In this document: in pieces, positions 21,303 through 33,760 of the stretch
How the letters are laid out: every line of letters begins with the position of its first letter
How positions within the stretch are numbered: the stretch's first letter is position 1
Origin: Ziziphus jujuba
Taxonomy: Eukaryota > Streptophyta > Magnoliopsida > Rosales > Rhamnaceae
NCBI RefSeq assembly: GCF_031755915.1
Contig: NC_083387.1
Location: 16,885,001 to 16,949,000, forward strand
Direction: 5' to 3'
DNA: 64,000 nt
Program-made: the position numbers and the translations under genes
Notes under the pieces: model-generated
What the model was told of the DNA's origin: nothing
Seen by the model: the letters and a program-made list of their open reading frames with translations, nothing else
The model's database searches: none

Positions 21303-23080
21303 CTCTCCCACTCTTCTCTTAATTTAAGGAAGTAAGTGGGGCATTTTATTACATAATAATCATATACAACCAAGTAAATTGTGTCTCCTTTTGGCATATT
21401 TGGTATGTACAACTATACTATATTTATTTTGTTATACTAGATTGAACTGTAATTGGTGCCTCGTTTTGGCATATTTGTACTATAATATATTGTGTTGTAC
21501 TTTATTAATATTATTTAAAGTTTGGTGTGAGGTTCATATTGTACTATAATTTTTTTAAAAAAAATTAAATTAAATTTTTATTATTATGCATATGACTTTC
21601 TTAAATAAATACATTAGTCAAAATCGATAAAATTTATTTTTTTGATTATTATTCATGTAATTTTTTTAAATAGTTATATATTCATAATACTTGAAATTGA
21701 GTTAATTATTATTCATCATAGTAATTGCATTAAAATAATTAGGAATAAGTTTGCAAATAAAAAAATTAACAACTTTTTTTTTAACTTACTTGTGAAACTA
21801 TTATATGCATCAATAACAAATATATATATATATATATATTTGTATTTTATTTTTTTCTTTTAAAAGATGATTTTAAGGGAAAAACATAAAGAAAAAAAAA
21901 ATGGACAACAGTTATCAAATAAGAAAAGAAATAAAAAAGAAAAGAAACAATAACTTGTTCGGGTGTGACCCATGGGGGTGCGAGGCTTATTTATGTAGTT
22001 AAAAAGCTGTTATAGCTAATGTGTTTGGATTTAATTAATACGTATAGGAAATCATGTTCATTTTACAAAGCATTGAACAACCTTAATATAATATAGTGCG
22101 CCTCTTTTGTACACCCCACCAAACACGGCCTTTGTGCCATGTCTCTTGAAATTTTGAGTCGTGCACAATGTTCTTGTCATGTTCGACAGAGTCCTTGGTA
22201 AAAAATTTAGACTAGTGCTCATCATTGTTGTCCATCACTAATGCTCATCACCAAGCACTTTAGACCATGCCATTGATTAGTTCTCTTCACCAAGAACTCT
22301 ATACCAAGTTTAGGAAGATTGTCCTTATGATTCTATTGAATAGTTTCTTAGGTGCTCTTATTTTGAAAGTGATCTGAATATCGAAGCAATCTTCCTCTTG
22401 ACGTGCTCTTTTTTTTTTTTTTGAAAAAAAAAAAAACCATTCCTCTTTCTGTCCATAAATCTTCAAGTTGACTCGTTGCATATTTTTGTTTTTTCATATT
22501 ACTCTGGATTTAATCCTAACTCCTTATTTTTCATACCAACGTTTAGAACATATTTCATACAACACAAATCTACACATAACAATCTTATTAAAACTTTGAA
22601 AAGAAAATATAGTGGAAAAAAAAAACCTAAATGAAGAAAAAAGACAATAATATCTTGGTGATCTTCATATCGGTGTTGAATATGCTTAATCTGCCTTGTT
22701 AAAATATTTTTGAAAAAAGCATATAGAAAAAATAAAAAAAACTTGAATGACGGAAAAATAATATGGTAAATTTCCTGCCCCATTGCAACCTTACATTTAA
22801 AAAATAAAAAATAATAATAAAAAAAAAGACACAAAACCTAGTATGATAAAATTTGCTTGAAGGAATAACGGTATAGTGCACATTGGACGAGCTTATTTTT
22901 GCTTTGCTAAAACCTTGTTAAGAAAATCATGTAGGACAAAACTTGGTCAAAGAAAAAAGTGTACGGTTTGCTTGTTGTCCAACTTCATATTTGTCTCCTT
23001 CTTAGTTGATTCTCATTTACTATTAGGGCCCTCCCAGAGTTACTTATCGAAACCATAGGATGGCCTCGTTTAGGGGTAAC
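21303..23080. other. Noncoding AT-rich DNA, no gene seen
   Basis: After the purine tract the sequence is low complexity with a TA run (21821-21839) and A/T homopolymers (22410-22435, 22616-22625). No domain is recognisable in any frame. Near 22032-22125, GTGTTTGG-type words in inverse orientation hint at a small MITE, but not enough to call one. Confidence 0.5.
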
Positions 23081-23814
23081 CCCACTGGAAATTCCATAGA
23101 AAATCTGGCAGCATCTTCTTTATAAATTGAACTCTCACAAATAACCCCTGTACAAAAAACTCATTTAAAAAATATACATTCGCCTTATTCCTCCACTTTA
23201 CAATTTGAGGACTTCGATAACAATAGCATAGGATTATAAATACAAGAAATTATTAATAAACTGCAAATACCTCATTAGGTGTTGAGATCCTTACTAGAGT
23301 TTACTATCTAGATCCCAATAGTCCTGGCTTTTCCTAAATCTTTACTTAGCATAGGAAATACATACTTTTATAACTCATGGTTGCTCACATCACCTACTTG
23401 TTACAGTCTCACATTTTTACAACATTTCGTAAATATATCAAACACTTAAATGTAGGTAGAAAGACAATAATAATAATAATATACCCTGGGTCCCAGACCC
23501 TAAATCATTTAGTCAACCTTTTTTACATCTAGAAAATATATAGATGTAAATTATATAGTGAGTAATCGATAAATTATAGGATAACTTTTAATAAAGTAAA
23601 TTACATTTAAGAAAATGTGCATAATGGAACAATATTGTAGATTGCATAATTGAGGCCCTGTGGTAACTCTGATAACATCATAACTATCCAAAACCAACGT
23701 AAAAAAAAAAAAAAAAACTATATATATTTATATATGTATAGATATATACATATGTATATAATTTCTACATATATTTATACAACCTCTAAAAAATTTTGAA
23801 TAACCTAGCTAAGG

Positions 23815-24000
23815 AGATGCTATACTTGCTTGAAGGCTACAATACCTGCTTGAAGGATACAATACCTGTTTGAAGGCTGCAATATGAGCTAGAAAATTAA
23901 TACACTTGTCTGAAGGCTACAATACCTGTTCGAAGGTAGTGCTTGCCTGAAGGCTAATACACATGTCCGAAGGTTGCAATATCTGATGTACTAACATACC
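23815..24000 (+). repeat. Degenerate ~20-24 bp tandem repeats
   Basis: Seven to nine irregular units of the form CTGCTTGAAGGCTACAATAC, with variation such as TGTCCGAAGGTTGCAATATC. No coding sense. Possibly a regulatory repeat of the surrounding old LTR-like DNA. Confidence 0.65.
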
Positions 24001-25201
24001 AAGGCACGGTCCTATAAGATAGGCCGATTATAGATATACTACTATCAATATGGGCAGGGGTGTTGTCTATGAAGGCCATCCAACCTGCTGATCTCGTAGG
24101 TAGTAAAGATATGATGCTAACTCGTCCATGGGCCTAATCAGGTCACTGTCTAATATGATATGGTGCACCTAACACATAGTATAATATGTATATATATATA
24201 TACACACATAAAAAAGACACCTAATGCATCATATGATATACCTGTGTTGCCAAATGATGCTTAGCATTCTAAATACCACTTGACAAATGGGGTGGAGAAG
24301 AGAATCTACCTATTCTCACTTACCTTAGTGCCCATAGGAGTGGCTAAACTTGTCATCCTTCGACCATGGGGATGGTGGCTAATGCTATCATCGTAAAATA
24401 CCTATCTATCCTCTCTCACCATAGCTCACAAAGGATGACTAAATATAACCTGTGCACTAATCCATAATATAACAATACAAAAAACCAGCTCTGTATTATG
24501 CATCTATAATTTACAAACTAACTAATCATATAAATGTTTTAAGCAAATAAATAAATAAATAATTATTCATGGAGCCCGAAACATAATTTTAGAAAAAAAA
24601 TATACTACCATAACATAATTGTAATATTAAGTATTTTTATAACTTTTAATTCTCTTAGGTCAATGTGGATAAATAAGTAAAAAAAAAATAAAATAAAAAA
24701 ATAATACCAATTGGCCTTACGAAAATTATATTCACGTGTTCATTTATACTCACATACATAAACATATATATATATATATATACATATATATGTACGAACA
24801 TATTTTAATAACATATTCCTTTTATTAGAGCTAAAATTTATGACAAACCATTTTGTAAATAAATTCATAAATCGATTAATGAAGTTATTTTTAAATCAAC
24901 ATAAGCATCTAAACCTTTTTTTGAAATTTGATAAAAGTGCTCAATTAATAATAATTTGTTAAATAACCTCTTTAAATCCAAATTTTAATAATAATAAATG
25001 CACAATTATATATATATATATATAATTGTACACATACATATACATGCATATATGTACACGCATATATACACACACATATATACAAATATATAGATATAGG
25101 TGAATATGATCAAATAATCTTGCAATTCATAAATGTAGTTATACAAACATAGCTTGATACTATATATATAATATATATCTATATACATATACATACATAT
25201 A

Positions 25202-25204
<3 letters not shown>

Positions 25205-25238
<34 letters not shown>
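25205..25238. repeat. (TA)n microsatellite
   Basis: An uninterrupted TA run of about 34 bp, in a wider TA/CA-rich stretch from 25000 to 25240. Similar TA runs lie at 24765-24785 and 56438-56455. Confidence 0.9.
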
Positions 25239-25240
<2 letters not shown>

Positions 25241-25275
25241 TTAGATCCAAAATGGACACTACGTATCTTATAACA

Positions 25276-25949
25276 TCCCTGTTAAGTGGTATATTTATAA
25301 CCCAGACCATCAAAAACCAATAAGTAAATAATTAGATAAAGGTGTACATAAATGGATAGATAAATAAATAAAAAATAATAATTTATCTAAGTGAATAAAT
25401 AAACAATTAAATAGATGAAAATTTTAACTAAGCAAGCAAATAAATAATGGAATAAATAAATAAATAATAAATTAACAAGTAAATAAGATAAATAACTAAG
25501 CAATTTAAAATAAAATAAAATAAAATAAGTAAACAAAATATTATTATTTCTTATGTTTCTTTTATAACTTAAGATTGGGTTTCATTAAGCCAGGCATATA
25601 TATTTTTGTAACCTTCACTATATCTAGATTATACTATTTCAGTATAACATGACAAAAGTAAACCCATGATCAATCATAATTTGCAACCACTTTTGATACG
25701 CTCACGGATGCGAGTATGGTACTGAGATGATGATTTTGAGTTAATGAAATGAAAGTGAATAACCAGATGGTGATTGTATATGGAGATGGGTTGAAAAATA
25801 ATTGCAAGGAACTTAAAAACAGAAGGGAAAAAAATTAAAATAAAATAAAATGTATCCAACCAAGACCCACTACCTATTTAGAGGTAGGAACCTATGGTAT
25901 TGACTTATGATCCTTTATCTGTGGAAGATAAGAACCATAAGTATAAAGA
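25276..25949. other. Noncoding DNA with AATA-type repeats
   Basis: 25338-25530 is built of AAATAAATA-type repeats. The rest, to 25949, is unique noncoding sequence, perhaps the LTR belonging to the pol remnant just above. No gene seen. Confidence 0.5.
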
Positions 25950-26172
25950 CACTCTCAAGTGAATAAACTGGAGGTCCAAGAATAATGGTGAAAACCCAAT
26001 TCTCAATGAGAGAAAATTTATTCTCAATGAAAGTGGGTTTGGTAATGTCCTCCTCTTTAAACACATCAAGATCCTTCATGAATGCAAATAAGGCCTCCTT
26101 GAATCTTTTCGCTCTACTTCAAGTAATTGGGCCTTGAGGCAGCTGAAAGGGATCATTGGAAGTGTGATGTGC
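25950..26172 (-). pseudogene. Gypsy pol C-terminal tail remnant (third type)
   Basis: The minus strand reads DPFQLPQGPIT, a stop, then SRAKRFKEALFAFMKDLD and about 25 more codons. This is the same GPITRARAKRFKEAL tail that ends pol inside the A and B LTRs, but in a different sequence context, so it comes from another family. A possible LTR start TTGATGCACATC lies near 26174. No catalytic domain is present. Confidence 0.6.
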
Positions 26173-26246
26173 ATCAACTTTCCTCATATATATATATACA
26201 GACATATATATGCAATACCCTCTAACAACAACTATACATGTGTGTG

Positions 26247-26247
<1 letters not shown>

Positions 26248-26284
<37 letters not shown>
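26248..26284. repeat. (AC)n microsatellite
   Basis: About 18 uninterrupted AC units followed by a TA-rich tail (26285-26320). An ORF passing through it is an artefact of the repeat. Confidence 0.95.
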
Positions 26285-26288
<4 letters not shown>

Positions 26289-26355
26289 GTATACGTATAT
26301 ATATATATATATATATCTAAACATAAATGCATTCAGACATATGCATACGTATATG

Positions 26356-26424
26356 TATTGATAATTTTATGGTATATTTATAGCTTAATATTTGTTAGTT
26401 TGTGTTAATTTATTACAGAAAGAT
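26356..26424 (+). repeat. C LTR fragment (C4)
   Basis: Matches the first ~80 bp of family C LTRs (for example 48402-48470), including TATTTATAGCTTAATATTTG, and ends GAAAGAT where the B2 LTR begins. No continuation of C is found on the other side of B2. Confidence 0.8.
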
Positions 26425-27557
26425 TGATACGAACTTAGATCGACATGTTCCTAAACTCGTATTATATTAGCTTGGATCACAATTAAGTTTAGGCACTAAT
26501 GGTCACCTCAATCTCTAATCAACTTATGTTAGAAACCTTGATATATGATGAAGACGCTACAATAGGTGATAGATATCCTATTGATAAGTCGAACTAAAAC
26601 ACTTGATTTCTATTAAGTGTTTTAGGTGTTCAAAGTGAACAAAGATAAGTATTTCATAAATAAATTTCTGAATAATAATCCAAGCTACTGTTCCATTGAA
26701 AAACAATCCCTTAAATAGGCTAAAGTTACAAAACAAAAACCCCAAATAATTAGGTCAAAAACTGGCCACCATAGTGGTTTCCTTAATGTGGCCGAATTCC
26801 ACCTCTTTTCCTAGTCTAATTGAGATTAATTAATTCCTTTATTTTGAATTAGGAATTAATTAGTTTACAATTGAAATAATAAATTATCTACCTTCCTAAA
26901 AGTGATTTTCCCATAAAATAAATAAATAAAAGTCAAAATAAAGAGTAATTTCCTAAAACAAAAGTTAAATTACAAATTAGGAAACTAGTTGACTAGTTTT
27001 CAAACTAAGTTGTCTTTGACGAATCACCAACTAGTTTAGGCTTCAAATCAGCTCTGATATGATATCTAGGATGCCAAATAGGATTTATATTGATTCTCAT
27101 ATGTTGCCCCTTGATTGGAATAAGTCAAACTTGCTTGATCAACAAAAGAAGTCAAAGCTAGTGCCAAAACAAGCATTTTCGGCCAACATGAAGGTTCATG
27201 TGCAAATGTGCTGCTTCAATGCCTTTTCTTCTATCTTGGCATGATTTCATGGTCCCTTGGAATGCTCAATCACATTCATAAACCAACAAATTCAATCCTT
27301 GGTACTCGGAGTCTATAGAAGCACCAAAACAACTTACTGAGTTTATTTCGGCCTTCATAACTTGGATGCGTAAAATGGGCTTCAGATCTTCTGGAATTAT
27401 CATGCCCACTTGAGATTGAATCACTCCTTAGATTCAGCTAACCAGATTGTCCTTGAATTTTCTAGCTTGTACACTAGTGATTGGTCCCGTCTTCATTTGT
27501 ACAGGATCAGCACCCCAGCGAGTAGTCGGTTATACGGATACGGATGGATTCTCATCA
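26425..27557 (-). repeat. B2 3' LTR (1133 bp)
   Basis: Minus strand starts TGATGAGAATCCATCC (27557) after the tract AAGAGGAGTGGA and ends ...TTCGTATCA (26425). Carries the pol tail (MKTGPITSVQARKF at about 27450-27500). Similar to the B1 5' LTR but about 100 bp longer. Confidence 0.85.
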
Positions 27558-28620
27558 TCCACTCCTCTTGAAAGGGATTTGCCCTTAAATCAAAATCATC
27601 ACCTACAGCATAAGGAGATAAATCAACAACATTAAATGTAGCACTCATATTATACTCACCTGGTAAGTCAAGTTTATAAGAATTCTCATTGACCCTCTCC
27701 ATGACTTAAAAATGTCCATCCCATCGAGGCATCAACTTTGACTTTCGATGGTCTGGAAATCTATCTTTTCTTAGGTGTATCCAAACCCAATCTCAAGGTT
27801 CAAATACAACCTTTATTTGGCCTTGGTTAGTATTCTTTACATATCATTACATCCTCCTCTCAATGTTTGCCTTTGTCTTATCATAAATCTGTTTTAGAAA
27901 ATCAGCTTTTTGTTTTCCATCTAGCTTAGCATGTTCACTTAAAGGCAAAGATGTTAAATCTAATGGAGTCAAAGGATTAAAATCGTAAACAATTTCAAAT
28001 GGAGTATATTTAGTAGCTAAATGAATTGACCCATTACAAGCAAATTCCACATGTAGCAACACATTCCTCCTATATTCTTAAATTCCTACTAATTAAAGCC
28101 CTTGACAACGTAGATAAAGTCTTATTTACTACTTTAGTTTGTCCATTAGTTTGTGAATGATAAGTAGTTGAAAATAAAAATTTAGTCCCTAACTTACCCC
28201 ACAAAAGTTTTCAAAAGTAACTTAAAAATTTAGCATCCTTATCCGAAACAATAGTCCTAGGCATTTCATGTGGTTTTACTATTTCCCTAAAGAATAAATT
28301 AGTCACATTAGATACCTTATCAGTTTTATTACATGCAAAAAAATATGCCATCTTAGAAATCCTATCAACAACTACAAAAATTGTATCTTTTCCATTCCTA
28401 GACCTAGGTAAACCAAGAACAAAATCCATAGACAAATCAACCCAAGAAAAGGATGGGATTGGCAAAGGCATGTAAAGTCCATGCTGTTTCAAATTTGATT
28501 TGGATTTTCGGCATTTCAAGCATCTCTCACATATTCTCTCCACATCTCTCTTCGTGTTAGACCAATAAAAATGTTCTTGCAGTAAGGATAAAGTTTTTAT
28601 AACACCAAAATGACCCATGA
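27558..28620 (-). pseudogene. B2 integrase, broken
   Basis: The minus strand has the HHCC-side helix ([30 protein letters not shown]), then the catalytic core: [13 protein letters not shown] with the first Asp, [26 protein letters not shown] with the second Asp. A damaged stretch (28062-28210) holds the third acidic residue in a TNGQT-like context. Then HVEFACNGSIHLATKYTPFE, and the C-terminal MERVNENSYKLDLPGEY segment close to the LTR. It would insert element cDNA into chromosomes. Stops and frameshifts interrupt it at several points. Confidence 0.85.
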
Positions 28621-30240
28621 AACCACAATATGACCTTCCCTAACTAGTAACTCCCCAACACTACAATTGGGTACACAAAGTTGATTTTCGCCAAACAAAT
28701 ATCCCTAAAAAATATATAATTTATTATAACCATGCTTAGCACAATTTTTAAACAAAGTCACTATCATGCTCATAAAGTTCTTTCAATTGTTCAAATCCAA
28801 GCAATCTAGCATCTAAGGTAGAAAACAATACATACTTTCGAGATAATGCATTGGCTATCACATTTTCTTTACCTTTCTTATAGCAAATGACATAAGGAAA
28901 AGTCTCAATGAACTCAATCCACTTATCATGCCATAAGTTAAGCGTTCCTTGGCCTTTGATGTGCTTCAATGATTCATGATCCGTGTGAATCATAAAATCC
29001 TTTGGCATCAAGTAATGTTGCCATATCTTCAAAGCGCTCACCAATGCATACATCTCTTTGTCATAGGTCTGGTACTTCAATGCCGCTTCATTTAGCTTCT
29101 CACTAAAGTATGCTATGAGTCTTTCTTCTTGCATCAAGACAGCTCTAATACCTGCACCCGAAACATCACATTCAATTTTAAAATTTGGCAATATCAATAA
29201 AGGATCATTAGTTAATTTTTCTTCCAACAAATTGAAAGACTTCTCTTGTGCTTCGCCCCATTTGACCCCAACATTCTTCTTGAGAACCTCAATCAAAGAT
29301 CCTATTATGATGCTAAAATCCTTAACAAATCTTCTATAAAAGCTAGCCAAACCATGAAAACTTCTTATTTGGGTGATAGAAGTAGGTTTTAGCCAATCTT
29401 GTATAGCTTTCACCTTGAATTGGTCAACCTTAATTCTCGCAGCACTTACGACAAATCTTAGAAAAACAAGTTCATCTTTGCAAAAATCACACTTCTTAAG
29501 GTTAGCAAATAATCTTTCCTTCTTAAGAATATTTAAACTTGCCTAAGATGTCCTACATGTTCATCAAGATTTCGGCTATAAACTAAAGTATCATCAAAAT
29601 ATACAACCACAAATTTTCCAATGAATAGACATATGACATGATTCATTAACCTCATAAAAGTGATAGGTGCATTAGTTAAACCAAAAGGCATTACTAACTA
29701 TTCATACAATCCATATTTAATTTTAAATGCGCTTTTCCATTCATCACCCTTTTTTATCCTAATTTGATGATACCCACTCCTAAGGTCAATTTTAGTAAAC
29801 ATACACGCACCATGTAATTCATCAAGCTTATCATCTAACCTAAGAATTGGATGCGTATATTTAATAGTTATATTATTAATAGCCCTACAATCTACACACA
29901 TGCACCATGATTTATCTTTCTTAAGTACTAATAAAATAGGGACAGCACATGGATTCATGCGCTCATGAATATAACCCTTGTCTAACAACTCACTTACCTT
30001 CCTTTATAGTTCCTTTGTCTCATCAGGATTACTCCTATATGCAGGCCTATTAAGAATTACAGCTTTCGGAACAAAATCAATTTGATATTCAATTCCTCGG
30101 ATAGGTGGTAAACCATTAGAAATTTTCCCCAGAAAGATATCATTAAATTCCTGCAAAAGAGAAGAAATAGAACTTGGCAATTCAAGCTCTTCAAGATTAG
30201 CTTGATCATTTAGATAAACATCTTTTATAAATCATGACCA
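28621..30240 (-). pseudogene. B2 reverse transcriptase-RNase H, broken
   Basis: From 30000 downward: [42 protein letters not shown] with the catalytic Asp, then a stop, PFGLTNAP, and the YFDD box near 29590-29610 ([11 protein letters not shown]). The thumb follows. The RT-RNase H connection and RNase H are open from 29413 to 28748: [60 protein letters not shown]. Polymerase and RNase H motifs are therefore all visible, in pieces. Confidence 0.88.
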
Positions 30241-30749
30241 GCAATGGTTTATTACTCAAAATTGCCTTTTCTAACCTCACCTACTAGGATAAAAATAATT
30301 CCTTTTTCGTCTCTTTCCTCTCTTTTTCTTTACCTCTCTTGGCCACCACTATTTTTCTCTCATTTTTGGCTTTCTCACCATTTTTCTCTCTCTTGGGTTC
30401 ATCTATTATTTTCCCCTCAAATTAAGTTTTTGAAGGCTTACCTTGGATGGAATAGTTGCCCTTACCTTTCCCCACAAATGGTGAAGCCGTGGGTGCCATA
30501 CTTGCTTTTTCCTTGAGCCGTTTAGATTCCCTCCTTTGTTGCATTTGAAGTTGGTCTCTAAATACCTCCTTTGGAGTCAACAGCTCAAGCTTAATCTTCT
30601 TTCCTTTAAATTTAAAAAAAATAGCATTTTCTCGACCATAATATATAATATCTTTTTCAAATGGCCATGGTCTACATTATAAAATATGCCCAACATGCAT
30701 AGGCACAACATCACATAAAATGACATCCACATATTTATCAATGTTAAAC
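30241..30749 (-). pseudogene. B2 linker between protease and RT
   Basis: A Lys/Glu-rich, low-complexity region read on the minus strand, equivalent to 9030-9480 in B1. It ends with ALLVMIYKDVYLN near 30200-30240. The end of the protease (IDKYVDV-like) lies at 30720-30749, where it is cut. Not functional on its own. Confidence 0.65.
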
Positions 30750-30837
30750 TTTGTTACGGGTTTAGAGGCAGGTCGCTCTAGGTTCGTATCTATTTGGTAT
30801 CAGAGCTAGAGTGACCTGCCTCTAAACCCGTAACAAA
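30750..30837. repeat. Hairpin of two opposed A LTR ends with primer site in loop
   Basis: The left arm, 30750-30781, is the last part of an A LTR on the plus strand. The right arm, 30806-30837, is its reverse complement with one mismatch. The 24-base loop contains the rest of the LTR end (mutated to ...GTATCT) and the primer site TGGTATCAGAGC (30795-30806). Two LTR ends in head-to-head orientation are fused within the CTAG next to the primer site. Confidence 0.9.
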
Positions 30838-31075
30838 GGTAGAACTAGGACCGTCTAATTACAAGCAATCAATGGAAGACCTCGACCTGTTACCTATATT
30901 TGAGGTAATAACCTTGGTATAGTGAAGACACTACAATAGGGTGCAGAATAACTTATTGATAAGTCGAATTTGAACTCCACAAGCAAACCTTGAAAAAGTT
31001 CGATATAGTTCTTAGAGAACCAAGAGAATCACTCTTACTTTGAATAAAAATTGTAATCTCCTCTTTATTCACTCT
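30810..31075 (-). repeat. A6 LTR fragment (R/U5 side)
   Basis: Minus-strand copy of the last ~265 bp of the A LTR. Joined at about 31076 to the integrase C-terminus through a short shared ACTTA. Confidence 0.8.
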
Positions 31076-32205
31076 TCACTTATATTATACTCACCTGGAA
31101 GATCTAATTTCTAAGCATTGTCATTAAGTCTCTCCAATACTTGGAAGTGACCATCTCCACGTGGCATGAGTTTAGATTTTCATTGTGCCGGAAGTCTTTC
31201 CTTTCTCAAATGCAACCAAACCCAATCTCCAGGCTCATAAACAACTTGTTGGCACCTTTTGTTTGCTTGCTTCATGTATTGTTCAGTTCTGCTCTTAATG
31301 TTAGCTTTGGCCTTCTCATGTAGTTGCCTAACAAAATCAGCTTTCTTTTTCCCATCTAAATTAGCACACTTACTCAAAGGTAAAGGTGTTAAATCCAATG
31401 GAGTTAAAAGATTAAAACCATATACAATTTCAAAAGGTGCAAATTTAGTGGCTGAATGTACAGATCTATTGTAAGCAAATTCAACAAGAGGTAAACATCT
31501 TCCCAAGTTTTGATATTCTTACTTATCAATGCACGTAACAAAGTAAGCAAAGTTCTATTTACTACCTCTGTTTGTCTGTCGGTTTAGGGATGACAAGTAG
31601 TAGAAAACAACAATTTAGTACCCAACTTAGCCCACAATGTTTTCCAAAAGTAACTTAAGAATTTTGCATCTCTATCAGACACTATTGTTCTAGCCATTCC
31701 ATGTAATCTAACAATTTCTTTAAAGAACAAATCAGCAATATGAGATGCATCATTGGTTTTATGACATACAATAAAATATGCCATTTTAGAAAACCTATCC
31801 ACAACCACAAAAATCGAATCCCTACCTTTTCTTGTTCTAGGCAACCCTAAAACTAAGTCTATAGAAATATCTACCCAAGGGTGGTTAGGTATAGGAAGTG
31901 GCATGTACAACCCATGTGGTTGCAGCCGTGATTTAAATTGCTTACATTTAATGCATTTATCACAAATTCTTTCTACATCTCTTTTCATATGTGGCCAATA
32001 AAAATACTCTTATAGAACAGCTAAGGTTTTAGCTATTCCAAAGTGTCCCATTAATCCCCCACTATGAGATTCTCTAACAAGTAAATCACGCAAAGAATAA
32101 CTTAGCATACAAAGTTTATTTGCCCTAAACAAGAATCCTTCAATCTATGAAACTATCCCTCAGCATGCCTTTCACAAAGTTTGTAAATTTTACCAAACTC
32201 ATGAT
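31076..32205 (-). pseudogene. A6 integrase, broken
   Basis: Minus strand: degenerate HHCC region (about 32200-31990), [16 protein letters not shown], the core from 31988 ([46 protein letters not shown]), then a stop in the TDGQTE-like segment that carries the third acidic residue. Open again from 31506: [36 protein letters not shown], and [14 protein letters not shown]. The GPF module follows in another frame near 31100-31170. Frame breaks separate these blocks. Confidence 0.85.
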
Positions 32206-33760
32206 CTAAAGCATATAATTCTTTAATTTGTTCAAAAACAAGTAATTTAGCATCCAAAGTAGAAAGTAATACATACCAGCGGGATAATGCATGACATACA
32301 ATATTTTCCTTACCTTGCTTGTAGCGAAAACATAGAGAAATGTTTCAATAAATTCCATCCACTTGCCATGGCGCCTATTAAGCTTTCCTTGTCCCTTTAT
32401 GTGCTTCAAGGACTCATGATCTGTGTGAATCACAAACTCTTTAGGCCATAAGTAGTGCTGCCATGTCTCCAATGCTCTAACCAATGCATATAGCTCTTTA
32501 TCATAAGTTGGGCAGTTTAAGGCAGACCCACTTAGCTTTTCATTGAAATAAGCAATTAGTTTTCTCTCCTGCATCAAAAAAGCACCTATACCTATTCTTA
32601 ATGCATCACATTCAATCTCAAAAGTTTTGGAAAAGTTAGGCAACACCAATAAAGGAACATTTGTTAGTTTTTCTTTTAACAAATTAAAAGAGCTTTCTTG
32701 AGCTTCTCTCCATTGAAAACACTCTTCTTAATAACCTTTATCAAAGGTGCAGTAATAGTACTAAAATCTTTAACAAACCTTCGATAGAAACTAGCCAAAC
32801 CATGGAAGCTTCTAACGTGGGTGATACTAGTTGGCGTGGGCCACTCTTGAATGGCTTTCACCTTCTCTTGATCAACTTTGATACCTGCAGCACTAATCAC
32901 AAAGCCTAGAAACATAAGCTCAGATTTACAAAAGTCACACCTTTTTAGTCTTTCTTTCCTAAGAACATCTAAAACTAATCTAAGATGCCCTACATGCTCT
33001 TCTAAACTCCTACTATATAAAAGGATATCATCAAAGTACACAGCCATAAATTTTCCAATGTAAGCACGCAAAACATGATTCATAAGTCTCATGAAAGTAT
33101 TAGGGACATTAGTTAACCCAAATGGCATAACCAACCACTCATAAAAACCGTGCTTTGTTTTAAATGCTATTTTCCATTCATCACCTTCCTTCATGCAAAT
33201 TTGATGATAACCACTCTTAAGATCAATTTTGAAAACATGCATGCACCATATAATTCATCAAGCATATCATCTAACCTAGGAATAGGGTGACGATATTTGA
33301 CAGTTATATTGTTAATAGCCCTGCAATCTACACACATTCTCCATGTTCCATCTTTCTTAGGGACTAATAACACAGGTACAGCACATGGACTCATGCTCTC
33401 TCTAACATACCCCTTTTCAAGCAATTCACTTACCTGCCTTTGAAGTTCCTTTGTCTCCTCTGGATTACTCCTATAAGCCTACCGGTTTGGAATTGTTGAT
33501 CCGGGAACAAAATCAATTTGATGTTTGATCCCCCTAATCGATAGTAACCCACTTGAAATCTCCTCGAGAAAGATATCATCGAACTACTGCAAAGGAGAAA
33601 CAATAGAACTAGGCAAAACAGATTCATCAGGATTAGTTAAATGATTCATGTATGCTTCCTTGTACATCATTACAATCATAGGCTTTCTACAATAAAAAAG
33701 CTTCTTCATCTCACTCTGTTTTGCATAAAAACTTTCTTTTTTTCTATCCACTCTTTTTCT
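32206..33760 (-). pseudogene. A6 reverse transcriptase-RNase H, broken
   Basis: Minus strand from 33778: KQSEMKKLFYCRKPM, MYKEAYMNHLTNPDE, then a frame break, [37 protein letters not shown], frameshift at about 33200-33240 in the [12 protein letters not shown] block, [11 protein letters not shown], the [10 protein letters not shown] box, thumb ([16 protein letters not shown]), [16 protein letters not shown], and after another break the RNase H part ([36 protein letters not shown]). Here RT continues into RNase H, unlike A1. Confidence 0.87.

Larger units (their letters stand above)
23081..25275 (-). repeat. Possible LTR/noncoding retroelement DNA
   Basis: No gene seen. A degenerate copy of the tRNA-iMet site (minus strand TTATCAGAGTTACCA, about 23661-23676) and a TGTTATAAGATACG start at 25274 after AACAGGGA could mark the two edges of an old minus-strand LTR. 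The interior has the CTTGAAGGCTACAATACC repeat array and TA-rich microsatellites. I give this only weak support. Confidence 0.25.
26425..30749 (-). mobile_element. B2: Ty3/gypsy element with most of pol
   Basis: Minus-strand order: linker (30749), reverse transcriptase, RNase H, integrase, purine tract, 3' LTR (27557-26425). Gag and the 5' LTR are lost. The sequence is cut at the end of the protease region, where the LTR hairpin begins. Unlike A1, A2 and B1, this copy has a collinear RT-RNase H-integrase order, showing what the intact family B pol looked like. Confidence 0.88.
30806..33760 (-). mobile_element. A6: Ty3/gypsy element, gag and most of LTR lost
   Basis: Minus-strand order: linker (33760), RT, RNase H, integrase, then a jump at about 31076 into the second half of an LTR (31075-30810). 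The LTR start and the purine tract are deleted, so the last integrase residues are missing too. The upper end is cut by the LTR of A3 at 33761. Confidence 0.85.

Noticed and set aside
22018..22130. Possible small MITE with inverted GTGTTTGG words
   Set aside because: Only about 8 bp of inverted repeat and no target duplication.
23661..23676. Degenerate tRNA-iMet primer site on the minus strand
   Set aside because: Too many mismatches to TGGTATCAGAGC and no clear LTR end beside it; kept only as weak support for an old LTR.
26134..26361. 75-codon ORF rich in HTHTHT and IYIYIY
   Set aside because: It is the translation of AC and TA microsatellites.
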